Shown one piece after another: positions 33,147 to 40,699 of a DNA stretch of 64,000 nt. How positions within the stretch are numbered: the first letter of the stretch is position 1; the number at the start of each line of letters is the position of its first letter. Origin of the DNA: Bradyrhizobium paxllaeri (GTDB lineage Bacteria; Pseudomonadota; Alphaproteobacteria; Rhizobiales; Xanthobacteraceae); the NCBI RefSeq assembly GCF_001693515.2, contig NZ_CP042968.1, positions 434,001 to 498,000 on the forward strand, in the 5' to 3' direction. A model generated the notes under the pieces. The model was not told the DNA's origin. It was given only the letters and a program-made list of their open reading frames with translations, and did not search any database. Made by a program: the position numbers and the translations under genes.

Positions 33147-34187
33147 TCACGCGTTCCCGCGGTCTTCGCGGAACAGGTCGAGCTTCTGCTGCACCGGGCG
33201 GTCGGAGAACGAGAACAGCACCGCATCGGTGTCGGCCTCGTGCGTGACCCAGTGCCAGCTCGGCACCACGAACAGGTCGCGCGCGCTCCATTCGAAGATC
33301 TGGTCGCCGATCCTTGTACGACCCTTGCCTTCGATCGCGGCGAACACGGTGGCGTCGGTCGCGCGGTAGCGCGCGGTCTTGAAGCCCTTCGGCAACAGCT
33401 GAATGAAGGTGCCGATAGTCGGCATCGCGAAATCGCCGGTTTCGGGATTGGAGAATTTCAGCTTCAGCCCGTGGCAGGCGTCCCACTCGTTGCGCGTCTT
33501 GGCCTGCTCCAGCGCCTCGCGGGTGTAGCTGTAGGGATAGTTGAAGATCGGCGAGGTCTTTGACTTTCGCTTCTCGTCGACCGGCAGCAGATTGTGGCCG
33601 TAGCGCGCAAAACTGTCGCCGGCAGGCTTGGAGAGCTTCTGCTGGTCCTCGTTCGATCCTTCGGCAAAGGAGGCGTCGAAGAACTGCACCATCGGGATAT
33701 CGAGGCCGTCGAGCCAGAACATCGGCTCCTTGGTTTCGTTGGAATGGTCGTGCCAGGTCATCGAGGGCGTGATGATGAAATCGCCGGGCTCCATCGCGGT
33801 GCGTTCGCCGTCGACGGTGGTATGGGCGCCTTTGCCTTCGAGCACGAAGCGCAGCGCCGACTGGCTGTGCCGGTGAGCCGGGGCCACATCGCCCGGCACC
33901 ACCATCTGCACGCCGGCAAACAGCGAGGTCGTGACCTTCGACTGGCCGCGCAGGCCCGGATTCTCCAGCACCAGCACCCGCCGCTCGGCTTCCTTGGCGG
34001 TGATGAGCTTGCCGGCTTCGTTCATGTAGTCGCGGATGGAATCGAATTTCCACAAGTGAGGCCGGCAGGCGCTGCGCGGCTCCGGCGTGACGAGATCGCC
34101 GAGCACGTTCCAGAGCGCGGAAAGATTTTCGCCGTCGATCTTCTTGTAGAACGCCTCGCGCTCCGGGGTCTTCTGCACGGCTTCCAT
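33147..34187 (-). CDS. Gentisate 1,2-dioxygenase
   Basis: 346 residues, normal length. This bicupin ring-cleavage enzyme opens gentisate (2,5-dihydroxybenzoate) to maleylpyruvate using Fe(II). Cupin 1 shows PAHRHSQSALRFVLEGKG with His near residues 105 and 107, and TWHDHSNET with His near 146 and 148. The C-terminal cupin contains VVPSWHWVTHEADTDAVLF. ATG 34187 is preceded by GGGAGG. Divergent from the isomerase-MarR-hydroxylase operon; a palindrome in the gap is a candidate MarR operator. Confidence 0.92.
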   Translation of the reverse strand: MEAVQKTPEREAFYKKIDGENLSALWNVLGDLVTPEPRSACRPHLWKFDSIRDYMNEAGKLITAKEAERRVLVLENPGLRGQSKVTTSLFAGVQMVVPGDVAPAHRHSQSALRFVLEGKGAHTTVDGERTAMEPGDFIITPSMTWHDHSNETKEPMFWLDGLDIPMVQFFDASFAEGSNEDQQKLSKPAGDSFARYGHNLLPVDEKRKSKTSPIFNYPYSYTREALEQAKTRNEWDACHGLKLKFSNPETGDFAMPTIGTFIQLLPKGFKTARYRATDATVFAAIEGKGRTRIGDQIFEWSARDLFVVPSWHWVTHEADTDAVLFSFSDRPVQQKLDLFREDRGNA

Positions 34188-34222
34188 GGTCAAGCCTCCC
34201 GTCATTTTTGTGGTTCTGCCGA

Positions 34223-34240
34223 TTGACAGTATACTTACAA
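34223..34240. promoter_or_regulatory. Palindromic operator candidate, copy 1
   Basis: TTGACAGTATACTTACAA: perfect AGTATACT core with symmetrical TTG/CAA ends, in the 112-bp divergent gap between gentisate dioxygenase and the isomerase-MarR-hydroxylase operon. Its inner 14 bp (GACAGTATACTTAC) recur at 39555-39568 before the monooxygenase/CoA-ligase operon. Size and symmetry fit MarR-family sites. Confidence 0.6.
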
Positions 34241-34299
34241 TATGAGTAGCGTCAATGACCGCCTGATCAGGGCGTAATGACATAGACCGGGAGGTTCCG

Positions 34300-34932
34300 A
34301 TGAAGCTGCATGGCTATTTCCGCAGCAGCGCGGCGTATCGGGTCAGGATCGCGCTCAACTTCAAGGGACTTACGGCAGAGCACCTGCCGCATCATCTCCG
34401 CAAGGGCGAACAGACCGCGCCTGACTATCTCGTGCTCAACCCGCAGGGGCTGGTGCCGACGCTGGAAGGCGACGGCGGGACCGTGCTGACCCAATCGCTC
34501 GCCATCATCGAATGGCTGGACGAGACGCATCCCAATCCGCCGCTATTGCCTGGGGATCCGCTGCGCCGCGCCAAGGTGCGCGCCTTTGCGCTTGCGATTG
34601 CCTGTGACATTCACCCCGTACAGAATCTGAAGGTGCTTGCCCGGCTACGCCAGCTTGGCCTGGCCGAGGAGAAGGTGACGGAGTGGGCGGCCTGGATCAA
34701 CCGCGAAGGCCTTGCCGCCTGCGAAGCCCTGATCAAGGGCGAGCAGGGGCCGTTCTGCTTTGGCGACAAGCCTACGATGGCCGATCTCTGCCTGGTGCCC
34801 CAGTTGGCGAATGCGCGGCGCTTCGGTGTCGACGTCTCGGCCTATCCGCGGCTGCTCAAGGCCGAGGCCGCGGCCAAGGAAATGAAGGCGTTCGCGGATG
34901 CCGCGCCGGACAAGCAAGCCGATGCCGAGTAA
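34300..34932 (+). CDS. Maleylpyruvate/maleylacetoacetate isomerase (zeta-class GST)
   Basis: 210 residues. SSAAYRVRIALNFKGL near residues 9-24 is the zeta-class signature containing the catalytic SSxxxR. NPQGLVPTLEGD gives the cis-Pro loop and FCFGDKPTMADLCLVPQLAN the C-terminal capping box. The family isomerises maleylpyruvate to fumarylpyruvate (or maleylacetoacetate to fumarylacetoacetate). Beside gentisate dioxygenase, maleylpyruvate is the probable substrate. A fumarylpyruvate hydrolase, the next step, is not seen here. It overlaps the MarR gene by 11 nt. Confidence 0.88.
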   Translation: MKLHGYFRSSAAYRVRIALNFKGLTAEHLPHHLRKGEQTAPDYLVLNPQGLVPTLEGDGGTVLTQSLAIIEWLDETHPNPPLLPGDPLRRAKVRAFALAIACDIHPVQNLKVLARLRQLGLAEEKVTEWAAWINREGLAACEALIKGEQGPFCFGDKPTMADLCLVPQLANARRFGVDVSAYPRLLKAEAAAKEMKAFADAAPDKQADAE

Positions 34933-35431
34933 GCCCCCGCCTATCACCATGGATGCGGTCTACACCGCGCCCGGCTATCTGTTCCGCCGGATGCAGCAGA
35001 TCGCGGTCTCGATCTTCGTCGAGGAATGCAGCGCGTTCGACCTGACGCCGGTGCAATATGCGGCGCTGGTCGCGATTCACACCCATCCCGGCATCGACGC
35101 CACGCGACTCTCGGCGGTGATTGCGTTCGACCGCTCGACGCTCGGCAGCGTGATTGAGCGGCTGGAGAGCAAGGCGCTGATCGAGCGCAAGCCGTCGCGG
35201 GAGGACAAGCGCGTCAAGCTGCTCTACCTCTCGAAGTCGGGCGCGACCGTGCTGCGCGACATCATGCCGTCGGTGGAACGCGCGCAGGTGCGGATGCTGC
35301 AGCCGCTGAAGCCGGCCGACCGCAGGGCGTTGCTGACGCTATTGACGCAGCTCGTCGATCTCAACAACGAGGCCTCGCGCGTGCCGCTGCGCGCCGAAGA
35401 CGCGCTCGAACATCTCGGGAAATCGAACTGA
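34922..35431 (+). CDS. MarR family transcriptional regulator
   Basis: 169 residues. The winged helix-turn-helix spans about 50-110: LTPVQYAALVAIHTHPGIDA, then RLSAVIAFDRSTLGSVIERL and the wing KPSREDKRVKLLYLSKSG. Flanking helices dimerise and bind the effector. It probably represses the gentisate genes until an aromatic acid or its CoA ester is present; the likely operators are at 34223 and 39553. ATG 34922 overlaps the isomerase gene and its stop shares a base with the hydroxylase start. Confidence 0.9.
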   Translation: MPSKPPPITMDAVYTAPGYLFRRMQQIAVSIFVEECSAFDLTPVQYAALVAIHTHPGIDATRLSAVIAFDRSTLGSVIERLESKALIERKPSREDKRVKLLYLSKSGATVLRDIMPSVERAQVRMLQPLKPADRRALLTLLTQLVDLNNEASRVPLRAEDALEHLGKSN

Positions 35432-36612
35432 TGGATACAGGGCCGGTTCTCATCGCAGGTGGCGGAATCGGCGGGCTCGCCGCAGCGCTCGGGTTGGCGC
35501 AAAAGGGCATCCGCTCGATCTTGCTGGAAAAGGCATCGACGCTCGGCGAAATCGGCGCCGGCATTCAGCTCGGACCCAACGCCTTCCACGCCTTCGACTA
35601 TCTCGGCGTCGGCGAAGCCGCGCGTGGCATGGCGGTCTATATCGATCAGCTCCGGCTGATGGATGCGCTCACCGCCGAAGAGATCACCCATGTCGATCTC
35701 GGTGATGCGTTTCGCGCGCGCTTCCGTAACCCTTACGCCGTCGTGCATCGCGGCGATCTGCACGGCGTTTTTCTGCGCGCCTGCCAAAACCATGAGCTGA
35801 TCGAATTGCGCGTCAGCAGCGAGGTGGCCGGTTACGACCAGGACGGCGCGTCTGTGACGGCGCGGCTTTCGAACGGCGAACGCGTCACGGGGCGGCTGTT
35901 GATCGGCGCCGACGGGCTGTGGTCGAACGTTCGCAAGCAGGTGGTGGCGGATGGGGCGCCTCGGGTCTCCGGGCATACAACGTATCGCTCGGTGATTCCG
36001 ACCGAGCAGATGCCGGAAGATTTGCGCTGGAACGCGGCGACGCTGTGGGCCGGTCCGAAATGCCACATCGTGCATTACCCGCTATCGGGCTGGAAGGTGT
36101 TCAACCTCGTCGTCACCTACCATAACGACGCACCGGAGCCGGTGGCGGGCAAGCCTGTCACCGACGAAGAGGTTCTGCAGGGCTTTGGACATATCCATCA
36201 GCGTGCCCAGGAGATCATCCGTCACGGCAAGAACTGGCGGCTGTGGGTGCTGTGCGACCGCGATCCCGTCGAGCGCTGGGTCGACGGCCGGGTTGCGCTG
36301 CTCGGCGACGCCGCACACCCGATGCTGCAATATTTCGCACAGGGCGCCTGCCAGGCAATGGAGGACGCGGTGTGCCTGTCGCATATGCTGGCGAACCATG
36401 ATGATTACGCGGCAGCGCTGGAAGCCTATCGTGTGCAGCGTTTCCTGCGCACCGCAAAGGTGCAACTGATGTCCCGCGCCATCGGCGAGCACATCTATCA
36501 TCCCGCTGGTGGACACGCCCGGCTGCGCAATGCGATCATGGGCGCGAAGACGTCGGAAGAGTGGTACGGCGATCTGGCGTGGTTGTATGGCGGGACGGGG
36601 TTGACGGGATAG
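35431..36612 (+). CDS. 3-Hydroxybenzoate 6-monooxygenase-like FAD hydroxylase
   Basis: 393 residues. VLIAGGGIGGLAAALGLAQK at the N-terminus binds FAD. IGADGLWSNVRKQVV is the DG motif and VALLGDAAHPMLQYFAQGAC the GD motif of class A flavoprotein hydroxylases. Length and GEIGAGIQLGPNAFHAFD match 3-hydroxybenzoate 6-hydroxylases, which convert 3-hydroxybenzoate to gentisate with NADH and O2. Salicylate hydroxylase is the main alternative, but location with gentisate genes favours the 6-hydroxylase. It starts on the MarR stop (TGATG). Confidence 0.85.
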   Translation: MDTGPVLIAGGGIGGLAAALGLAQKGIRSILLEKASTLGEIGAGIQLGPNAFHAFDYLGVGEAARGMAVYIDQLRLMDALTAEEITHVDLGDAFRARFRNPYAVVHRGDLHGVFLRACQNHELIELRVSSEVAGYDQDGASVTARLSNGERVTGRLLIGADGLWSNVRKQVVADGAPRVSGHTTYRSVIPTEQMPEDLRWNAATLWAGPKCHIVHYPLSGWKVFNLVVTYHNDAPEPVAGKPVTDEEVLQGFGHIHQRAQEIIRHGKNWRLWVLCDRDPVERWVDGRVALLGDAAHPMLQYFAQGACQAMEDAVCLSHMLANHDDYAAALEAYRVQRFLRTAKVQLMSRAIGEHIYHPAGGHARLRNAIMGAKTSEEWYGDLAWLYGGTGLTG

Positions 36613-36620
36613 GGCGTTAT

Positions 36621-36693
36621 CGTAGCCCGGATGAGCGAAGCGATATCCGGGATTCACACGGGCACCGCTCCCGGTTCGCTCATCCGGGCCACG
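36621..36693. repeat. Palindromic intergenic repeat, family C (AGCCCGGATGAGCGAAGCG type)
   Basis: CGTAGCCCGGATGAGCGAAG at the left, GGTTCGCTCATCCGGGCCAC at the right; only copy in the window. Next to a family B repeat in the gap between converging genes. Confidence 0.85.
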
Positions 36694-36708
36694 GGGCGGA
36701 GTCAGATC

Positions 36709-36784
36709 GTCATTGCGAGCGCAGCGAAGCAATCCATAGTGCGGCAAGTGGAGGAATGGATTGCTTCGCTTCGCTCGCAATGAC
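36709..36784. repeat. Palindromic intergenic repeat, family B
   Basis: GTCATTGCGAGCGCAGCGAA and CGCTTCGCTCGCAATGAC arms with inner GCAATCCAT / ATGGATTGC. It ends 9 bp from the CoA-ligase stop codon. Confidence 0.9.
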
Positions 36785-36792
36785 GGGCGCCC

Positions 36793-38403
36793 CTACATCT
36801 TCATCAGCGCCTGGCGGTCGATCTTGCCGGTGCCGGTCTTCGGCAATTCGGCGATGAAGGTGATCTCGCGCGGGTATTTGTAGGGCAGCAGTTTTGCCTT
36901 GACGTAATCCTGCAATGTCTTGGTCGCGCTCCTGGTATCGAACTCGCCCTTGTTCATCACGACCACCGCTTTCAGCGTCATGCGCCGATCAGGCAGTTCG
37001 GCGGCGAACACGGCGCATTCCCGGATGTCGGGGTGCTCGGCCAGACACAGTTCGACCTCGAGCGGGTAGACCCACTGTCCCGAAATCTTGATCAGATCGT
37101 CGGCGCGGCCGCGGAAGAAGTGGAAGCCGTCGGCATCGCGCATGAAGCGGTCGCCGGTATAGATCCAGCCGCCCTCGCGAATCGTCTCGGCCGACTTGTC
37201 GGGCCGGTTCCAGTACAGCGGCGTGTTGGAATCGCCACGCACCCACAAGATACCTTCCTCGTTGTCGCCGACCTCGCGGCCGTCCTTGTCCTTCAGCAGG
37301 ATCTCGTAGCCGGGCACGCGCAGGCCGGCGGCACCGAGCTTTTTCTTTTCAGGGCGGTTGGAGAGATAGATGTGCAGGACTTCGGTCGAGCCGAGCCCCT
37401 CGATGATCTCAAGGCCGGTCAGCGTCTTCCAGCCGTTGAACACTTCCGCCGACAGCACTTCGGCGGCCGATAGCGCCATGCGGAGCGAGGAGAAGTCTGT
37501 AGCCGCCGCGCCCTCGGCCTTGGTCAGCGAGGTGTAGAGCGTCGGCAATCCGTAGAACACGGATGGCCGGTATTTTTCGATTGCCTCGAAGATCGTTGCC
37601 GGCTTCGGCTGGCCGGGGACCAGCAGCGTCGCCGCGCCGACCGAGAACGGGAAGGTGATGGCGTTGCCAAAACCGTAGGCGAAGAAAATCTTCGGCACCG
37701 AGAAGCAAATGTCGTCGGGCCCGAGCTTGAGCACGTGGCGCGCAAACGCCTGCTCGCTATAGGCCATGTCGTGCTGCAGATGCACGATGCCTTTTGGGCG
37801 GCCGGTCGAGCCGGATGAATACATCCAGAACGCCATGTCGTCGCGCCCGGTGTCGGCCTCCGGCAGATCGGCCGGGAATCCCTGCAGCCATTGCGCTGCG
37901 TCGAGGGCCTTCGGCACCGCGTGTTCGCCAGTTGCGCCATTGACCACGATCAGGGTTTGCAGTGGCGTGTCCTTGCAAGCCTCTGCGTTGAACCGCGAGG
38001 TAAACTCAGCCTCGGCGACCGCGACCATCGCGCCGGCGTCCGAGAGATAGAACTGCAACAGGTCCGGTGGTGTCAACGTGTTGATCAAGAGCGGCACGAA
38101 GCCCGCGCGCACCGCGCCGAAAAATGCCGCCGGATAGGCCGGCGTGTCGTCGAGGAACATCAGGATGCGGTCGCCGCGTTTCAGGCCCAGCGACTGGAAT
38201 CCGTGACCCCATTGCGCCGCCTCGGCGCAGAGTTCTGCATAGGTCCGCGTGCCGCCGGGGCCGGTCAGCGCCAGCCGTCCGCCGCGGCGGGCGGCGAGGT
38301 TGTCGAACAGGATTCGACTGGCGTTATAGCGCTCCGGGATCGCAAAGCCGATCTCGCGCGCGCCCGGATTGTCGCGGGGGACCAAATCAGAAATTGTCGT
38401 CAT
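36793..38403 (-). CDS. Benzoate-CoA ligase family protein (aryl-CoA synthetase)
   Basis: 536 residues. It activates an aromatic acid to its CoA thioester through an acyl-adenylate. MYSSGSTGRPKGIVHLQ (P-loop, near 194) and the LSAAEVLSAEVFNGW / EIIEGLGSTEVLHIY segments are typical of benzoate/hydroxybenzoate ligases. GWIYTGDRFMRDADGFHFFR and C-terminal Lys in ELPKTGTGKIDRQAL complete the ANL fold. Its start overlaps the upstream monooxygenase stop by 4 nt, which suggests salicylate (or another 2-substituted benzoate) as substrate. The long N-terminal extension of this frame is not coding. Confidence 0.88.
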   Translation of the reverse strand: MTTISDLVPRDNPGAREIGFAIPERYNASRILFDNLAARRGGRLALTGPGGTRTYAELCAEAAQWGHGFQSLGLKRGDRILMFLDDTPAYPAAFFGAVRAGFVPLLINTLTPPDLLQFYLSDAGAMVAVAEAEFTSRFNAEACKDTPLQTLIVVNGATGEHAVPKALDAAQWLQGFPADLPEADTGRDDMAFWMYSSGSTGRPKGIVHLQHDMAYSEQAFARHVLKLGPDDICFSVPKIFFAYGFGNAITFPFSVGAATLLVPGQPKPATIFEAIEKYRPSVFYGLPTLYTSLTKAEGAAATDFSSLRMALSAAEVLSAEVFNGWKTLTGLEIIEGLGSTEVLHIYLSNRPEKKKLGAAGLRVPGYEILLKDKDGREVGDNEEGILWVRGDSNTPLYWNRPDKSAETIREGGWIYTGDRFMRDADGFHFFRGRADDLIKISGQWVYPLEVELCLAEHPDIRECAVFAAELPDRRMTLKAVVVMNKGEFDTRSATKTLQDYVKAKLLPYKYPREITFIAELPKTGTGKIDRQALMKM

Positions 38404-39539
38404 GCCTGGCTCCCGATCTTCTTCGCCGCTTCGTAGCGTGCCATGAATTCCGGCGACATCGCGCGCAGCCGCGCGTCGGCGATCCGCCCCGAACGGGTGA
38501 TGTAGCTGTAGGCAAAGTCCATCAGGTCGAGCTTCATGTGTTCGGGAAAATGCTCGTACCAGTCGGCGCTGGTGCGCGCCGCGGTCACCAGCTTCTGCAC
38601 GATCGGCTTGCGTTCGGCCTGGTAGCGGGCGAGGCCGGCGGGAATTTCCGTCTCCGCCTCCAGCGCCTTGGTCAGCGCGATGGCGTCCTCGATCGCAAGG
38701 CGCGTGCCCGAGCCGATCGAGAAATGCGCGGTATGCAGGGCGTCGCCGATCAGCACCCTGTTGCCGTACGACCAGTTCTCGTTCCAGATCCAGGGGAAAT
38801 TGCGCCACACCGATTTGTTGGAGACCAGCGGGTGGCCGTCCAGCGTCTCCGCGAAGATCTCCTCGCAGATCGCCTGCGACTCCTCGATGGTCTTGTGCTC
38901 GAAGCCGTAAGACCGCCAGGTCGCTGCATCGCATTCGACCAGGAACGTGCTCATCGAGGGTGAGTAGCGATAGTGATGGGCGTTGAACGAACCGCGATCG
39001 GTCTTCACAAAGGTCTGCGACAGCGTGGCAAAGCGCTTGCTGGTGCCGTACCAGGCGAACTTGTTGGTGGAGTGCGAAACCGAGGCGCCGAACTCCTTCT
39101 CGAATCCGCGGCGCACCAGCGAGTTCAGCCCGTCGGCGGCGACGATCAGGTCGTATCCCGCAACTTCGTCCAGCGACTGGATCGTGGTGTCATATCGTGC
39201 CGCCACACCAACCGCACGCACGCGCTGCTGCAGGATGGTCAACAGTTCGAGCCGGCCGATCGAGGAGAAGCCGACGCCGTCGATCTCGACGGTCTCATCG
39301 CGCAGATTGAGCGTGATGTTCTTCCAGCTCTCCATCCGCGGCGTGATGGCGTCGACCGTCTCGGGGTCGTCGGCGCGCAGGAATTCCAGCGCCTGTTCGG
39401 AAAACACCACGCCGAATCCCCAGGTCGCGCCTTCGGGATTCTGCTCGAACAGGTCGATATGGGCGTCCGGGTGACGCCGCTTCCAGAGATAGGCGAAGTA
39501 GAGGCCGCCGGGGCCTCCGCCGATGACGGCGATGCGCAC
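38400..39539 (-). CDS. FAD monooxygenase resembling the hydroxylase half of salicylyl-CoA 5-hydroxylase
   Basis: 379 residues. VIGGGPGGLYFAYLWKRRHP binds FAD, LIVAADGLNSLVRRGFEKEF is the DG motif and LIGDALHTAHFSIGSGTRLA the GD motif; the last is almost diagnostic for salicylyl-CoA 5-hydroxylase/2-aminobenzoyl-CoA monooxygenase proteins. Those are usually ~770-residue bifunctional enzymes with a C-terminal OYE-like reductase, but here the protein stops after the hydroxylase. The likely product is gentisyl-CoA, which on hydrolysis gives gentisate. GTG start with GGGAGGA upstream; a palindromic operator candidate lies 14-31 bp before it. Confidence 0.82.
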   Translation of the reverse strand: MRIAVIGGGPGGLYFAYLWKRRHPDAHIDLFEQNPEGATWGFGVVFSEQALEFLRADDPETVDAITPRMESWKNITLNLRDETVEIDGVGFSSIGRLELLTILQQRVRAVGVAARYDTTIQSLDEVAGYDLIVAADGLNSLVRRGFEKEFGASVSHSTNKFAWYGTSKRFATLSQTFVKTDRGSFNAHHYRYSPSMSTFLVECDAATWRSYGFEHKTIEESQAICEEIFAETLDGHPLVSNKSVWRNFPWIWNENWSYGNRVLIGDALHTAHFSIGSGTRLAIEDAIALTKALEAETEIPAGLARYQAERKPIVQKLVTAARTSADWYEHFPEHMKLDLMDFAYSYITRSGRIADARLRAMSPEFMARYEAAKKIGSQA

Positions 39540-39552
39540 GTCTTCCTCCCAA

Positions 39553-39570
39553 TCGACAGTATACTTACTA
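39553..39570. promoter_or_regulatory. Palindromic operator candidate, copy 2
   Basis: TCGACAGTATACTTACTA: shares 14 consecutive bases (GACAGTATACTTAC) with the site at 34223-34240, in the same orientation relative to the downstream minus-strand gene. Its centre is about 22 bp from the monooxygenase start, where a bound repressor would block transcription. Confidence 0.6.
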
Positions 39571-39752
39571 ATTTGGAGGGAGACTAATCCGCGCCGGAAA
39601 TTTGCGCTACAGAAAAATGAAGAAGGTATCAGGCGCGGGTCCGGTCCCGACCGCCTCAGGACCGGGCGCCACTGGCCGTGCTTCGTCTGCCGGTTCTGTC
39701 CGCGAACGGTTGTCCGCTCAGCGGTGATCCGGCTTTGCCGAAGTGCTTGGGC

Positions 39753-39962
39753 TCAGGTGCAGCGGCGAACCTTCACGCCGTTCACCCACACGGTCTTGCA
39801 AACCACGGCTGGTTTTTTGACAACGACCGCGCCGCGAGGCCCGGCGCAGCCGGCGCGGACAACGCCGTCGGCGCACACTGCGGCATTGGCGTCGGTCGAT
39901 TCAAAAGTCATGGTAGCGCCCAAGGCGAGGAGGGCGGATGCAATAATCAGCGAGTAACGCAT
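39753..39962 (-). CDS. Small secreted cysteine-containing protein
   Basis: 69 residues. Signal peptide MRYSLIIASALLALGATMTF, then a short mature part with four cysteines (AVCADGVVRAGCAGPRGAVV, VVCKTVWVNGVKVRRCT). The CADGVxRAGCxGPRGA pattern recurs in many small rhizobial proteins of unknown role. Probably two disulphides in the periplasm. Stand-alone. Confidence 0.7.
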   Translation of the reverse strand: MRYSLIIASALLALGATMTFESTDANAAVCADGVVRAGCAGPRGAVVVKKPAVVCKTVWVNGVKVRRCT

Positions 39963-40111
39963 GTTGGTCTCCCGGACTCGTATTGTTGGCATTTGGTCTC
40001 GAAAATTTCCGATCGAAAGTTTCTCTGCAGTTTTGGAAGGTTCTGCGGTCGCTGGCTTCGGCGTGCGCCGATTCCGTTACGGTGGCGGGCATGAGCGCCA
40101 GCCATCGTCAG

Positions 40112-40270
40112 TCATTTCTTCTCGGCGGCTGCGAGCACCTTCTTGCAGGCCGGGGTGAGCTTGTCGTTCTGTTTGGCGAGGCAGGCGATGATGCGGGTCG
40201 AGCATCCGCGGATCGGAGTGGCCGGCCTTCTTGCTTCTTGATCGCGGACCCGCTGTAGTGAAGCTCCCAT
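40112..40270 (-). pseudogene. Fragment of a cysteine-rich repeat protein
   Basis: A 52-codon open frame whose last ~27 residues (RIIACLAKQNDKLTPACKKV then LAAAEKK) closely resemble the C-terminus of the intact Cys-rich protein encoded at 40700 (RIVQCLATNAAQLSPACKDV). The N-terminal part lacks a signal peptide and any repeat, so this looks like the remaining end of a duplicated gene. It could alternatively be a short expressed peptide; no good ribosome-binding site is visible. Confidence 0.45.
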
Positions 40271-40312
40271 TCATCGCTGCAGGAAAACCCAAGGAAAGTT
40301 CGAGGGAAACTC

Positions 40313-40672
40313 ATGGCGCAGGTCAGAGCCAGATGGCTGGCGTTCTATGCCGAACATGTCGAGCCGGTCTCCAAGGAAATATTTTCGCACGTCGAGAAGA
40401 TGATCATCGGGACGTTGATCGTTTCCGCCGGCGCCCATGTCTCGAGCAACGAGCCTGCGATCGTCCTGTTCGGCTATCTGCGCCACGGTCTCATCGGCCG
40501 CGGCGTCATGCTGTTCGGCGTCATCCTCCTGTTCCTGAACTTCGTCGACGGGCTCTACAAGCTCGCCAGGCTCAATTGGCATACTGCGTACCAAATCGTG
40601 ATGACGATCGTCTATGTCTCGCTGTCGGTGCGGCTCATTCAGCTCATCCTCGCCTTTCGCGGCGGTGAGTGA
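40313..40672 (+). CDS. Small inner-membrane protein, unknown function
   Basis: 119 residues. Three hydrophobic segments (MIIGTLIVSAGAHV with NEPAIVLFGYL, MLFGVILLFLNFVDGLYKL, IVMTIVYVSLSVRLIQLIL) after an N-terminal amphipathic helix (RARWLAFYAEHVEPVSKEIF). No recognised family. It lies between the Cys-rich fragment and the intact Cys-rich gene, converging with the latter. Confidence 0.65.
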   Translation: MAQVRARWLAFYAEHVEPVSKEIFSHVEKMIIGTLIVSAGAHVSSNEPAIVLFGYLRHGLIGRGVMLFGVILLFLNFVDGLYKLARLNWHTAYQIVMTIVYVSLSVRLIQLILAFRGGE

Positions 40673-40699
40673 CCGAGGACCGCCGCGGCAGGCGCGTGA

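Noticed and set aside
38404..38934. N-terminal extension of the aryl-CoA ligase frame
   Set aside because: The 177 extra codons lie within the monooxygenase gene in another frame; the ligase family begins near MTTISDLVPRDNPG.
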